A stretch of DNA of 64,000 nt from positions 3,658,001-3,722,000 of the forward strand of contig NZ_CP113059.1 of NCBI RefSeq assembly GCF_026625705.1. Reading direction: 5' to 3'. Source of the stretch: Pedobacter sp. SL55 (GTDB lineage: Bacteria; Bacteroidota; Bacteroidia; Sphingobacteriales; Sphingobacteriaceae). The position numbers were made by a program, and so were the translations under genes. This document shows positions 46,648 to 56,312 of this stretch, piece by piece. How positions within the stretch are numbered: position 1 is the first letter of the stretch; each line of letters starts with the position of its first letter. Under the pieces are notes generated by a model. It did not search any database. It was not told where the DNA came from and worked only from the letters and a program-made list of their open reading frames with translations.

Positions 46648-47532
46648 CTAAATCGTAATTCTACCGCCAGTTACTGGTAATACCGCACCCGAGATAAAAC
46701 TTGCATCAGCGGATGCTAGAAACAAAAACGCTGGCGCTATTTCAACTGGTTGCCCTGGACGCTCCATTGCCGTGTTTTTACCAAAATTTTCAACGTTGAA
46801 TTTTGTAGCTGGAATTAATGGTGTCCATACAGGGCCTGGTGCAACAGCATTTACCCTAATTCCTTTATCTTGCTTTAAAAGTATCTGACTTAAGTTTGCG
46901 GTTAAGTTAACTACTGCACTTTTAGTGGCAGAGTATGGTAATAAATCTTCTGAGGGATCAAAAGCGACAACAGAAGTAGTATTAATGATGCTACTTCCTT
47001 TTGGCATGTGAGGAACTGCTGCCTTACATAAATAAAATAGGGCATTTACGTTGGTATCAAACGTCAAATTCCATTCGTAAGTGGGAATATCCTCTATCGA
47101 TTTTCTACTGATATGAAAAGCAGCATTATTGATAAGTACATCTATATGCCCGAACTCTGCCACAGCATTATCTACAATTGCCTTACAGTGCTTTTCACTT
47201 GTAATGTCGCCTTTCATCAGCATTGCTTTTCTTCCTGCTTTTCTAACAAACGAAGCCGTATCTTCGGCATCTTCATCTTCTTCATCCGAAAGATAGCTGA
47301 TCAATACATCGGCACCTTCTCTAGCAAACGCAATGGCTACTGCCTTTCCTATACCAGAATCTCCGCCAGTAACAATAACTTTTCTATCCTTAAATCTACC
47401 ATAGCCTACATAACTTTCCTCTCCATGATCGGCCTTTGGCTCCATTTTATTTTCAGTGCCCGGATAATCCTGGTATGGTGTATCAAATGGCGGTGCAGAA
47501 AACATCTTTTTTGGATCTATATTTTGCTCCAT
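46648..47532 (-). CDS. SDR-family oxidoreductase (YhdF/YghA-like)
   Basis: A 294-residue classical short-chain dehydrogenase: NAD(P) motif VTGGDSGIGKAVAIAFAREGADV, DVLINNAAFH, the catalytic Tyr and Lys in LLPYSATKSAVV, and VNAVAPGPVWTPL. The N-terminal extension (FDTPYQDYPGTENKMEPKADHGEESYVG) places it in the YhdF/YghA/general-stress group. Substrate unknown. It lies in the stress-protein cluster. Confidence 0.92.
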   Translation of the reverse strand: MEQNIDPKKMFSAPPFDTPYQDYPGTENKMEPKADHGEESYVGYGRFKDRKVIVTGGDSGIGKAVAIAFAREGADVLISYLSDEEDEDAEDTASFVRKAGRKAMLMKGDITSEKHCKAIVDNAVAEFGHIDVLINNAAFHISRKSIEDIPTYEWNLTFDTNVNALFYLCKAAVPHMPKGSSIINTTSVVAFDPSEDLLPYSATKSAVVNLTANLSQILLKQDKGIRVNAVAPGPVWTPLIPATKFNVENFGKNTAMERPGQPVEIAPAFLFLASADASFISGAVLPVTGGRITI

Positions 47533-47640
47533 AATATCTTTTACTTAATCATATAATGAAACGATTGAAAAGAATAAAAGTTCAGTAGATTTAGCTTTTT
47601 GGCATTAATACTGATTATCCATACGTATTTATCCAGCAAT

Positions 47641-47670
47641 AAAAAAGCCGTAAACAAAACTGCTTACGGC
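47641..47670 (-). terminator. Terminator of the lipocalin-like gene
   Basis: On the minus strand GCCGTAAGCA and TGTTTACGGC (47647-47670, 4-base loop, one mismatch) form a stem followed by a T-run. Confidence 0.85.
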
Positions 47671-47693
47671 TTACATTGAAATTTAATAAGATT

Positions 47694-48185
47694 TTAGTTT
47701 ACTGCTTTTACGAAGTTCATTACAACGTAAGCGGTTTTACCACTGTATTCTATCGGAGATTTGATCATCATTGTACTTTCATCAGCACCAGCCAATACTA
47801 AACGATAACCTTCGATTATATTTCTAGCCTTTTCACCTTCGTATAATTTTTTAAATTGGAAAGTTTCATCAGCTGTGCTTACCGACCAAAAAATATTTTG
47901 TGTTTTAGCAGAACAACTTGCGCTAGCAGGTAAGCTATAGCTACCATTTCCGCTGTTGGTTAACCTCCAAATACTACCAACAAAACATTTATAAGAGCTT
48001 TCTCCTAAAAATGATCTTACTGCCACATCAGGAATACCTTCGAAAGTAATGTTGTTCAACATCCAGTTACCTGTAACATTACCTCTCCTAACGGCAGGCG
48101 CCCCTGTTGTAGTTTTTGGAGAACAACTTTCTAACACCATTAACGATGCAGAGAATAAAGCAATAGCTAAAATTAATTTTTTCAT
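47694..48185 (-). CDS. Lipocalin-like lipoprotein
   Basis: A 163-residue lipoprotein: signal peptide and lipobox LESC with Cys near residue 21, then a beta-barrel-type sequence starting GNVTGNWMLNNITFEG and containing SIWRLTNSGNGSYSL. This matches small lipocalin-like proteins common in Bacteroidota. The ligand is unknown; it is likely membrane-anchored. Confidence 0.8.
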   Translation of the reverse strand: MKKLILAIALFSASLMVLESCSPKTTTGAPAVRRGNVTGNWMLNNITFEGIPDVAVRSFLGESSYKCFVGSIWRLTNSGNGSYSLPASASCSAKTQNIFWSVSTADETFQFKKLYEGEKARNIIEGYRLVLAGADESTMMIKSPIEYSGKTAYVVMNFVKAVN

Positions 48186-48294
48186 CTGTTTTTGATTTTT
48201 TTATTGAAGTAGGTTAAACCTCTACATTGAATATAATTTTTGTGAACTCTTCACATAAATCTTGCCAAAAATAGAGTATTTCGGCTATTTCATT

Positions 48295-48302
48295 TACATT
48301 TG
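48295..48302 (+). promoter_or_regulatory. -7 box of the cystathionine gamma-synthase gene
   Basis: TACATTTG matches TAnnTTTG, 26 bases before the start codon. No riboswitch precedes this gene, in contrast to metY. Confidence 0.5.
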
Positions 48303-48328
48303 TTTAATTACCAATTAAATTAAATCTT

Positions 48329-49447
48329 ATGAAGCCTGAAACTAATGCTATACATGCCTCTAACCTAGTTAAAGCCAGTACAGGAGACGTTACTTCTCCC
48401 ATTCATTTGTCTACCACTTATTTTAGAGGCGAAGATGGTGGCTATCCGGGTGGTCACATGTATAGTAGAGTAAGCAATCCAAATCGTTCTGCCTTAGAAA
48501 AAATAATTACTGTTTTAGAGGGCGGTGCCGATACTTGTGCGTTTTCGTCGGGCAATACTGCCGGCATGGCCATTTTCCAAGCCCTAAAACCTGGTAGTCA
48601 TATTATTGCACCAGACGACATGTATTGGGGCTTTAAAAAGCAATTGCTGACCATTTTTGCAGATACCTTAACTTTCGATTTTGTTGATTTAACAGTAGTT
48701 GAAGAAGTTGAAAACTATGTAAAAGCAAATACAGCATTGCTTTGGGTAGAAACCCCTTCCAATCCACTTTTAAAGATTTGCGACATCGAAGCATTGGGGA
48801 AAATTGCGAAAAAACATCAACTGATATTTGCCGTGGATAGTACTTTTGCCTCGCCAATTTTGCAAAACCCTATTGCCTTAGGCGCTGATATTGTGATGCA
48901 TTCTACTACCAAATACATTGGCGGACACAGTGATGTTTTAGGTGGTTCTTTAACTTTTGCGGTTAAAAATGAGTTTTTTGAGAAGATTAAAAACATTCAA
49001 GAAACTGGAGGCGCTGTGCCTTCGCCATTCGATTGCTTCTTATTGCTACGAAGTATTAAAACTTTAGCTTACCGTATTAAAGGGCACTGCGAAAATGCAG
49101 AGAAATTGGCCAGTTACTTAAATCATCATCCTAAAGTAGAAGCGGTTTTTTATCCTGGCTTAGCTTCTCATCCGCAGCATGAAATTGTAAAGAAACAAAT
49201 GCGTGGTTTTGGCGGTATGCTTTCTATTTTAACCAAAGGCGATGCCGATTTTGCCAGAAAAGTAGTGAATAGTGTTAAAGTTTTTAGTCAGGCAACGAGC
49301 TTAGGCGGTGTAGAAAGCTTAATTGAGCACCGTGCTTCTGTAGAAGGACCGACTAGCAAAACCCCACAAAATTTAATTCGTATTTCGGTAGGTTTAGAGC
49401 ATATTGATGACTTAATTGCAGATTTGGAGCAAGCGTTAGGGAGTTAA
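48329..49447 (+). CDS. Cystathionine gamma-synthase-like PLP enzyme
   Basis: A 372-residue Cys/Met metabolism PLP enzyme: SPIHLSTTYFR, YSRVSNPNRSALE, FSSGNTAGMAIFQAL, WVETPSNPLLKICDI and the Schiff-base lysine in MHSTTKYIGGHSDVLGG. It would form cystathionine from cysteine and an activated homoserine, or act as a lyase; sequence alone does not settle which. It lies next to cysM and epsC, so cysteine made there could feed it. Confidence 0.88.
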   Translation: MKPETNAIHASNLVKASTGDVTSPIHLSTTYFRGEDGGYPGGHMYSRVSNPNRSALEKIITVLEGGADTCAFSSGNTAGMAIFQALKPGSHIIAPDDMYWGFKKQLLTIFADTLTFDFVDLTVVEEVENYVKANTALLWVETPSNPLLKICDIEALGKIAKKHQLIFAVDSTFASPILQNPIALGADIVMHSTTKYIGGHSDVLGGSLTFAVKNEFFEKIKNIQETGGAVPSPFDCFLLLRSIKTLAYRIKGHCENAEKLASYLNHHPKVEAVFYPGLASHPQHEIVKKQMRGFGGMLSILTKGDADFARKVVNSVKVFSQATSLGGVESLIEHRASVEGPTSKTPQNLIRISVGLEHIDDLIADLEQALGS

Positions 49448-49587
49448 AAGTTGAAAGTCAAAAGTTAAAAGCAGTATTGTGCATAAAAGGAATCCCGTAA
49501 ATTGCGAGGCACGAAGCAATCTTACTAAGATATACGAACATCCTAAACATATCGTGATGCCAACTTGATTGGACATCGTAATGCCTT

Positions 49588-50460
49588 TTACCCAAACAAA
49601 TCGCTACTCAAATACCGATCTCCCCTATCGCAAGCAATAAAAACAATCAAGCCGCTTTCCAATTCTTCGGCTAGTTGCAAGGCACAATGCAATGCACCGC
49701 CACTGCTCATACCAGCAAAAATACCTTCTTTCCTAGCTAAAGTCCTAGCAGCTAAGGTTGCATCTTGCTGAGAAACATCCATAATTCTGTCTACTCTTTC
49801 AGGCTCATAAATCTTTGGTAAATATTCAATTGGCCATCTACGAATACCTGGAATGGATGATTCTTCTGTCGGTTGGCAACCTACAATCTGAATATCCGTA
49901 TTTTGCTCTTTCAAATATCTTGAATTTCCCATGATACTACCTGTAGTACCCATGCTACTCACAAAATGAGTAATCTTACCTTGGGTTTCTTCCCAAATTT
50001 CTGGACCTGTAGTTTTATAATGCGCCAAGTAATTATCAGGATTGGCAAATTGGTTCAGCAAAAAATAACCAGGCTGTGTTCCCTTTTCTTCTGCATAATC
50101 TCTACAAACTTCAATATTTTCTAACAAAGTAACTTTAGCGCCAAAAGCTTCCATGGTTAAGGTGCGTTCTCTGGTAGAACTTGCTGGCATTACCAACTCA
50201 ATCTCAATTCCGTAAATGGATGCAATCATGGCTAAGGCAATCCCTGTGTTTCCACTGGTTGCTTCAATCAGCTTGGTGTTTTTATCTACATCGCCTCTTT
50301 CCATCGCACTACGGATCATGTTCAATGCAGCCCTGTCTTTCACACTTCCACCTGGATTATTTCCTTCAAGCTTAGCGTAAATTTTGACGTTGGGATTGGT
50401 ATTCAGATATCTAATTTCCGCCAGTGGCGTATTGCCGATGCAATCTATAATGGTTTTCAT
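49588..50460 (-). CDS. cysM: Cysteine synthase B
   Basis: A 290-residue O-acetylserine sulfhydrylase. The PLP lysine is in NNPGGSVKDRAALNMI, the phosphate loop in TSGNTGIALA, and the substrate loop in SSMGTTGSIMGNSRYL. The QPTEESSIPGIRRWP segment is typical of CysM rather than CysK. It lies 65 bases downstream of epsC on the same strand: the two enzymes make cysteine from serine. Confidence 0.93.
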   Translation of the reverse strand: MKTIIDCIGNTPLAEIRYLNTNPNVKIYAKLEGNNPGGSVKDRAALNMIRSAMERGDVDKNTKLIEATSGNTGIALAMIASIYGIEIELVMPASSTRERTLTMEAFGAKVTLLENIEVCRDYAEEKGTQPGYFLLNQFANPDNYLAHYKTTGPEIWEETQGKITHFVSSMGTTGSIMGNSRYLKEQNTDIQIVGCQPTEESSIPGIRRWPIEYLPKIYEPERVDRIMDVSQQDATLAARTLARKEGIFAGMSSGGALHCALQLAEELESGLIVFIACDRGDRYLSSDLFG

Positions 50461-50525
50461 ATTTTTATAATTTCACAGATTAAGAGATTTCACAGATGTG
50501 ATTATCATTTATTACAGTCTAACCA

Positions 50526-51332
50526 TCAACTGCTCTTCTCCTTAATTTTAACCTCTGCCTGATGGTAAACTGTAGAACCTTCTGGAACACTCTTCGTTAA
50601 CCAAACATTCCCACCAATTACACTATGGTCTCCAATAAAGGTTTCGCCACCCAAAATGGTTGCACCAGAGTAAATAATTACATGGTTGCCAATAGTTGGG
50701 TGTCTTTTGATGTTTCGTTGTTCTTTATCTACACTTAACGCTCCCAAAGTAACGCCTTGATACAATTTAACGTGGTTGCCAATTACCGTACTTTCTCCAA
50801 TTACCAATCCCGTACCGTGGTCAATATATAAATATTCGCCAATTTCTGCTGCCGGATGAATATCAATTCCAGTTGTGGTATGTGCATATTCGGTAATGAT
50901 ACGCGGAATATGTGGCACCTCTAACAAGTGCAATTCATGCGCAAAGCGATACATCGCCACCGCAAAAAAACCAGGATAGCAGCGAATGATCTCGAACTCA
51001 CTTTGTGCCGCCGGATCTCCATCTACCAACGCCATTAAATCTGTATTTAATTTTCGGTAAATCTCTGGCAAATTTTTAAAGAAAGTATCCGCAGTTCCTT
51101 TGCTAAACGTTTTATCAGGCGATTTTGTAGATTTCAATATCAACTGGAGCTCTTCTTTCAATTCGAAAAAAATACCTTTTAATACCTCTTGATTATAATT
51201 GGAGGATGCTCCTCTTTCAGGAAAAATCAAATTTAATAACGATTGAGCCCAATTTGCAATAGTCTGATTGGAAGGCACAACCTGTTGCTGGTTTTGGCGT
51301 TGGATAATGCTATTTAGGAATGCTGTATTCAA
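50526..51332 (-). CDS. epsC: Serine O-acetyltransferase (EpsC/CysE type)
   Basis: A 268-residue enzyme making O-acetylserine from serine and acetyl-CoA. A helical N-terminal region (about 1-150) precedes a left-handed beta-helix with hexapeptide repeats: TGIDIHPAAEIGEYLYIDHGTGLVIGEST, VKLYQGVTLGALS, RHPTIGNHVIIYSGATILGG. It is the first gene of the epsC-cysM pair. Confidence 0.93.
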   Translation of the reverse strand: MNTAFLNSIIQRQNQQQVVPSNQTIANWAQSLLNLIFPERGASSNYNQEVLKGIFFELKEELQLILKSTKSPDKTFSKGTADTFFKNLPEIYRKLNTDLMALVDGDPAAQSEFEIIRCYPGFFAVAMYRFAHELHLLEVPHIPRIITEYAHTTTGIDIHPAAEIGEYLYIDHGTGLVIGESTVIGNHVKLYQGVTLGALSVDKEQRNIKRHPTIGNHVIIYSGATILGGETFIGDHSVIGGNVWLTKSVPEGSTVYHQAEVKIKEKSS

Positions 51333-51416
51333 AATCTAAAAATATATAGTAAGTCTACAAAGTTAGTATTTTATTCATTCAAGAATACTCCGATATATCA
51401 TTCAAGTATCTTTTTA

Positions 51417-51490
51417 GTCACAGATGCACAGATAACTTCTATTTACAGGTATTTAATGTAAACCGATTATCTGTGTATCTGTGGTTAACC
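51417..51490. repeat. Inverted ATCTGTG repeat between epsC and the met promoter
   Basis: GTCACAGATGCACAGATAA (51417-51435) is complementary, with a few mismatches, to TTATCTGTGTATCTGTGG (51467-51484), followed by TTAACC. It belongs to the same dispersed family as 38900-38972 and the 174-bp array. Confidence 0.75.
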
Positions 51491-51542
51491 AAACAAAAAA
51501 TTAATTGAAAATCAAGCATTTAATTATTTTTCAGAATTTTAT

Positions 51543-51574
51543 TTTGTATTAAAATAAAAAACACCCTATATTTG
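51543..51574 (+). promoter_or_regulatory. Promoter of the metY-metX-hom operon
   Basis: TTTG (51543-51546) and TATATTTG (51567-51574), spaced 20 bases, match the Bacteroidota -33/-7 consensus. Transcription should start near 51580, just ahead of the S-box riboswitch. Confidence 0.7.
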
Positions 51575-51627
51575 AAACATTATTTGGAACACCAAGTAAA
51601 AGTCAATTACCTAACGGTGTTGATTTA

Positions 51628-51702
51628 TAAAGAAGTGGCGAGAGACAGGCTCACAGACCCACTGGCAACCCTCAAAAAGAGAAGGTGCCAATTCCTGACC
51701 AA
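51628..51702 (+). promoter_or_regulatory. SAM-I (S-box) riboswitch
   Basis: The conserved core is recognisable: AAGTGGCGAGAGACAGGCTC (from 51631), then CCACTGGCAACC, a P3 hairpin CTC-AAAAA-GAG (51671-51681), and AAGGTGCCAATTCC (51683-51696). These match the S-box SAM-binding motif upstream of methionine genes. With high SAM it should reduce expression of the downstream met genes. Outer P1 boundaries are approximate. Confidence 0.9.
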
Positions 51703-51738
51703 ATTGCATGGTGCATTTTGGAGATATAAATTAATAAG

Positions 51739-51858
51739 ATGAAACTAATTAATTCTATTTCAAGAAACACGTTTCCCGAGCAGGTCGGCAAAACTTCTAT
51801 TATTGGCAATTGCTGCAGTATGCAATTGATGATGTGTATGTGCATTCGCATGTACTAA
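51739..51858 (+). CDS. Candidate Cys/Met-rich leader peptide
   Basis: ATG 51739 to TAA 51858 encodes 39 residues. The last 15, CCSMQLMMCMCIRMY, hold 4 Cys and 5 Met, which is far from random and mirrors classical attenuator leader peptides whose codons sense the end product. It lies between the S-box riboswitch and metY, 131 bases before metY, with alternative hairpins in between. The peptide is expected to have no function other than ribosome pausing when Cys-tRNA or Met-tRNA is short. That role is inferred. Confidence 0.65.
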   Translation: MKLINSISRNTFPEQVGKTSIIGNCCSMQLMMCMCIRMY

Positions 51859-51895
51859 AATCAAAAATCTTCCACTTGTAATTTTCTCGCAATTA

Positions 51896-51945
51896 GGAAG
51901 GTCCCGCTGAAACGGGATACGCCCCACTGACGTACCTTAACAGGT
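51896..51945 (+). promoter_or_regulatory. Alternative hairpins between leader peptide and metY
   Basis: AAGGT (51898-51902) can pair with ACCTT (51934-51938), enclosing CCCG (51903-51906) / CGGG (51913-51916). ACCT (51934-51937) can instead pair with AGGT (51942-51945). The two states exclude each other. No T-run follows, so control would be on translation or by Rho rather than an intrinsic terminator. Confidence 0.4.
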
Positions 51946-51977
51946 TCAACATTTAAACATTTCAACCTTAACTTTAA

Positions 51978-53287
<1,310 letters not shown>

Positions 53288-53312
53288 CAGTTTTCAGTCA
53301 GCAACCTTACAC

Positions 53313-53330
53313 TTCCGATAGCTATCGGAA
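53313..53330. repeat. Perfect 18-base palindrome TTCCGATAGCTATCGGAA
   Basis: The sequence is its own reverse complement and lies in the metY-metX gap. The related half TTCCGATAG recurs near 56219, so it is probably one of the dispersed short palindromes of this genome. Confidence 0.75.
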
Positions 53331-53343
53331 CCAACTTTTAAAC

Positions 53344-54402
53344 ATGTCTAACACCTATAAATATCCAAAAATATTCAAGCTAGAAAGCGGAAAAAAACTT
53401 CGCAATCTGGAAATTGCATATCACACTTACGGCACCTTAAATGCAAAGAAAGACAATGTAATTTGGGCTTGCCATGCGCTAACGGCAAATGCCGATGTAT
53501 TAGATTGGTGGAAAGGATTGTTCGGCACCAAAGATTTGTTCAATCCAGAAGAGCATTTTATTGTGTGTGCAAATGTTTTGGGTTCTAACTATGGTACAAC
53601 CAACCCATTAAGCGTAAACCCAGTAACTGGCCAGCCTTATTATTTGGCTTTTCCTGAGTTTACCATTAGAGATTTGGCGGCAATCCATCAAATATTAGCA
53701 GATCATTTAGGTATTAAAACGGTAAAGACTTTAATTGGTGGTTCGTTGGGTGGCCAGCAGGCTTTGGAATGGTCTATTACAGGTAAAACTGAAATCGAGA
53801 ACTTGATTTTAGTAGCTACCAACGCAGCTCACTCGCCTTGGGGAATTGCCTTTAACGAAAGTCAGCGTTTGGCCATTGCTACCGACAGAACTTTCTTCGC
53901 TAACAAACCTGATGGTGGTTTAAAGGGACTTAAAACTGCAAGAAGCATCGCTTTGCTTTCGTACCGAACCTACGAAGCTTACAACGAAACGCAGCTAGAA
54001 AGCGTAAACGATAAAGTGACCGATTTCAGAGCCTCATCTTACCAAAACTATCAGGGCGAAAAATTGTGTAAACGCTTTAATGCCTACAGCTATTGGTATT
54101 TAAGCAAAGCGATGGATAGCCATAACGTTGGCCGCGGTAGAAAAAGCATAGCTGATGCCTTGAAATTGGTAAAAGCGAATACACTTGTTGTAGGTATTGA
54201 GAACGATGTGCTCTTCCCTATTACCGAACAACAGTTTTTAGCCAACAACATTACCGATGCACAATTTGCCAGCATTAAATGCGCTTACGGCCACGACGGA
54301 TTTTTAATAGAAACAGATAAGTTAACGAACATCATTGGCACGTTCTTGAAAGAAAATGCCGCAAAAAACAAGAAAGTAATAAAGTTAAATAGAACAGCAT
54401 AG
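53344..54402 (+). CDS. metX: Homoserine O-acetyltransferase
   Basis: A 352-residue alpha/beta-hydrolase-fold acyltransferase: LEIAYHTYGTLNAKKDN, CHALTANAD, nucleophile Ser in IGGSLGGQQALEW (near residue 137), Asp in ENDVLFPITEQQ, and His in YGHDGFLIE. It activates homoserine with acetyl-CoA for MetY. It lies between metY and hom, so the operon covers the branch from aspartate semialdehyde to homocysteine. Confidence 0.95.
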   Translation: MSNTYKYPKIFKLESGKKLRNLEIAYHTYGTLNAKKDNVIWACHALTANADVLDWWKGLFGTKDLFNPEEHFIVCANVLGSNYGTTNPLSVNPVTGQPYYLAFPEFTIRDLAAIHQILADHLGIKTVKTLIGGSLGGQQALEWSITGKTEIENLILVATNAAHSPWGIAFNESQRLAIATDRTFFANKPDGGLKGLKTARSIALLSYRTYEAYNETQLESVNDKVTDFRASSYQNYQGEKLCKRFNAYSYWYLSKAMDSHNVGRGRKSIADALKLVKANTLVVGIENDVLFPITEQQFLANNITDAQFASIKCAYGHDGFLIETDKLTNIIGTFLKENAAKNKKVIKLNRTA

Positions 54403-54482
54403 CGAAGAATGCTGAGCGTTTGGGGTTAAGCGTTTGCCAAAATGTCGCAAAACGCAAAACGCCAAACTCAATACCATAAAAC

Positions 54483-55724
54483 ATGAGCAAGAAACTTAAA
54501 ATAGGATTATTTGGATTTGGCGTAGTTGGCCAAGGGCTACACGATATCATAAAGGCACAAAACCTAAATCTAGAAATTGTTAAAATAGCCATCAAAAACC
54601 CTGAAAAACGCAGAACCTTAGATGCGCATCTTTTCACAACCTCACATGATGAAATTTTAGACAATCCCGAAATCAACACCATTGTAGAGTTAATTGACGA
54701 TGCCGATGCGGCTTATACAATCACCAAAAAAGCATTGAGCAATGGAAAAAACGTAGTATCGGCCAATAAAAAAATGATTGCTACCCATTTAGAAGAGTTG
54801 GTAAAGCTGCAAGAAGAACACGGCACTTCGCTGCTATATGAAGGCGCTGTTTGCGGCAGTATCCCAATCATCAGAAACTTAGAAGAATATTACGACAATG
54901 AATTGCTACACGGCATCAGCGGCATCTTTAACGGTTCTTCTAACTACATTTTATCGAAGATATTTAACGAAGGCGCTAGTTACGAAGCTGCTTTAAAAGA
55001 AGCACAGGATTTAGGTTTTGCAGAAACTAACCCTATTTTAGATGTGGGTGGTTACGATCCTAAGTTCAAATTAACCATTGCTACAGCACACGCTTATGGC
55101 CTATTCTTAAATCCAGATAAGATTTTGAACATTGGTATCCAAAATTTAAGCGATGCTGATATCCAATACGCAAAAGAAAAAAACTACAAAATTAAATTGG
55201 TGCCAACTACTAGAAAAATCAGCACCAAACAGGTAATTACGTTTGTATTACCAAAGTTTGTAAAAAGCGACGATTTCTTGTACAACGTAGAAAACGAATA
55301 CAATGGGGTAACGGTGCAAGCTGCTTTTGCCGATAAACAATTCTTCTTTGGTAAAGGAGCTGGAGGCCACCCTACTGGTGCTGCTGTACTTTCGGATATT
55401 GCTGCATTGCGTTACGATTATCGTTACGAATACAAAAAATACAAACAACAAAATGGCTTAATCCATACAGATAAAGTTAGCTTGGAAGTTTACTTACGTT
55501 ACCAACACGAATACACGGTAGAGAAACTACAAATCGAAAATATTTCGGAGCGTTTTTCACGTAACGACTACAAATATGTAATTGGCAGCGTAAGCCTGAA
55601 AAGTCTTTTAGAAAACAAAGATATTTTGGTAAACAAAGATGTTTTTATTGCCCAAACTGGCCGAATTAGCTATAGCGAACAAGATATTAAAGCTATAGCC
55701 GAAGAAGGAGAATTAGTAAATTAA
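54483..55724 (+). CDS. hom: Homoserine dehydrogenase
   Basis: A 413-residue NAD(P)-dependent enzyme that reduces aspartate semialdehyde to homoserine. Motifs: LKIGLFGFGVVGQGLHDI, VSANKKMIATH, YEGAVCGSIPIIRNL, SGIFNGSSNYILSKI and GGYDPKFKLTIA. The region after residue 330 lacks a clear ACT domain, so feedback control probably occurs at the RNA level (riboswitch and leader). Third gene of the met operon. Confidence 0.94.
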   Translation: MSKKLKIGLFGFGVVGQGLHDIIKAQNLNLEIVKIAIKNPEKRRTLDAHLFTTSHDEILDNPEINTIVELIDDADAAYTITKKALSNGKNVVSANKKMIATHLEELVKLQEEHGTSLLYEGAVCGSIPIIRNLEEYYDNELLHGISGIFNGSSNYILSKIFNEGASYEAALKEAQDLGFAETNPILDVGGYDPKFKLTIATAHAYGLFLNPDKILNIGIQNLSDADIQYAKEKNYKIKLVPTTRKISTKQVITFVLPKFVKSDDFLYNVENEYNGVTVQAAFADKQFFFGKGAGGHPTGAAVLSDIAALRYDYRYEYKKYKQQNGLIHTDKVSLEVYLRYQHEYTVEKLQIENISERFSRNDYKYVIGSVSLKSLLENKDILVNKDVFIAQTGRISYSEQDIKAIAEEGELVN

Positions 55725-55752
55725 ATTTTTATATTGTTTTGTTTTGATGGTA

Positions 55753-55787
55753 AAATGCCCAGATGGATGTCTGGGCATTTACTTTTA
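55753..55787 (+). terminator. Terminator of the met operon
   Basis: AAATGCCCAGA (55753-55763) pairs perfectly with TCTGGGCATTT (55770-55780). The trailing T-tract is short (ACTTTTA), so strength is uncertain. Confidence 0.65.
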
Positions 55788-56252
55788 AGGCCTTTTTTAT
55801 TGAGCCACAGATGCACAGATATTTTTATTTTCATTCTATCCTGCATCATTTTGTCTATAGTTTTTTTGAAGAGCACTAGCATTGCTACTATTTACCGAAA
55901 GTCTGGCTGTTCGTTACAACTCCTCTCCCGATATAAAATCGGGATGTGGGGTTTCCACTACTATCCAGTCTATTTAACCTAATTTTTTGTTCCAATTTAA
56001 GTTAGATTGTAATACGTTGAAAACACCCCGGTCTTCGACCACCCCTCTGAAAGAGGGGATTGGCGTGATGAAAATTCCCCTCTTTTAGAGGGGTGCCCAA
56101 CGGGCGGGGTGTTTTTTTGACTTGACTTTAGTGCACAGTGTTTACTTAATTAAACCTGATAGTAGCGAGCACGTATCCCGATTTTATCGGGAGAAGTAAA
56201 GCGAATAGGACTACAACTTCCGATAGAATACCGACATTCATTTTCTAAAAAC
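55781..56252. other. Repeat-rich intergenic region after hom
   Basis: No gene is seen. It contains an ATCTGTGGC-family half-site (55803-55822), two TCCCGAT/ATCGGGA palindromes (55926-55944 and 56176-56192), the REP-like element at 56022-56117 and a TTCCGATAG half-palindrome near 56219. Confidence 0.6.
56022..56117. repeat. REP-like nested palindrome with CCCCTCT/AGAGGGG cores
   Basis: Outer arms AACACCCCG (56022-56030) and CGGGGTGTT (56104-56112) enclose two hairpins: CCCCTCT-GAA-AGAGGGG (56042-56058) and CCCCTCTTTTAGAGGGG (56077-56093). A T-run follows at 56112-56118, so it may also terminate transcription. Confidence 0.75.
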
Positions 56253-56283
56253 AAAAAATCCCGACAAAAAAATTCATCGGGAT
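56253..56283 (-). terminator. Terminator of the E2 gene
   Basis: On the minus strand ATCCCGA and TCGGGAT (56258-56264, 56277-56283) form a stem followed by a T-run (A-run 56253-56258 on the plus strand). Confidence 0.75.
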
Positions 56284-56312
56284 AGATTTATATCATTCAA
56301 ATAGAAGTCTAG

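Noticed and set aside
51896..51950. A TPP-like riboswitch read on the reverse strand
   Set aside because: Only GAACCTG is reminiscent; the CTGAGA and other core elements are missing and the orientation is wrong for metY.
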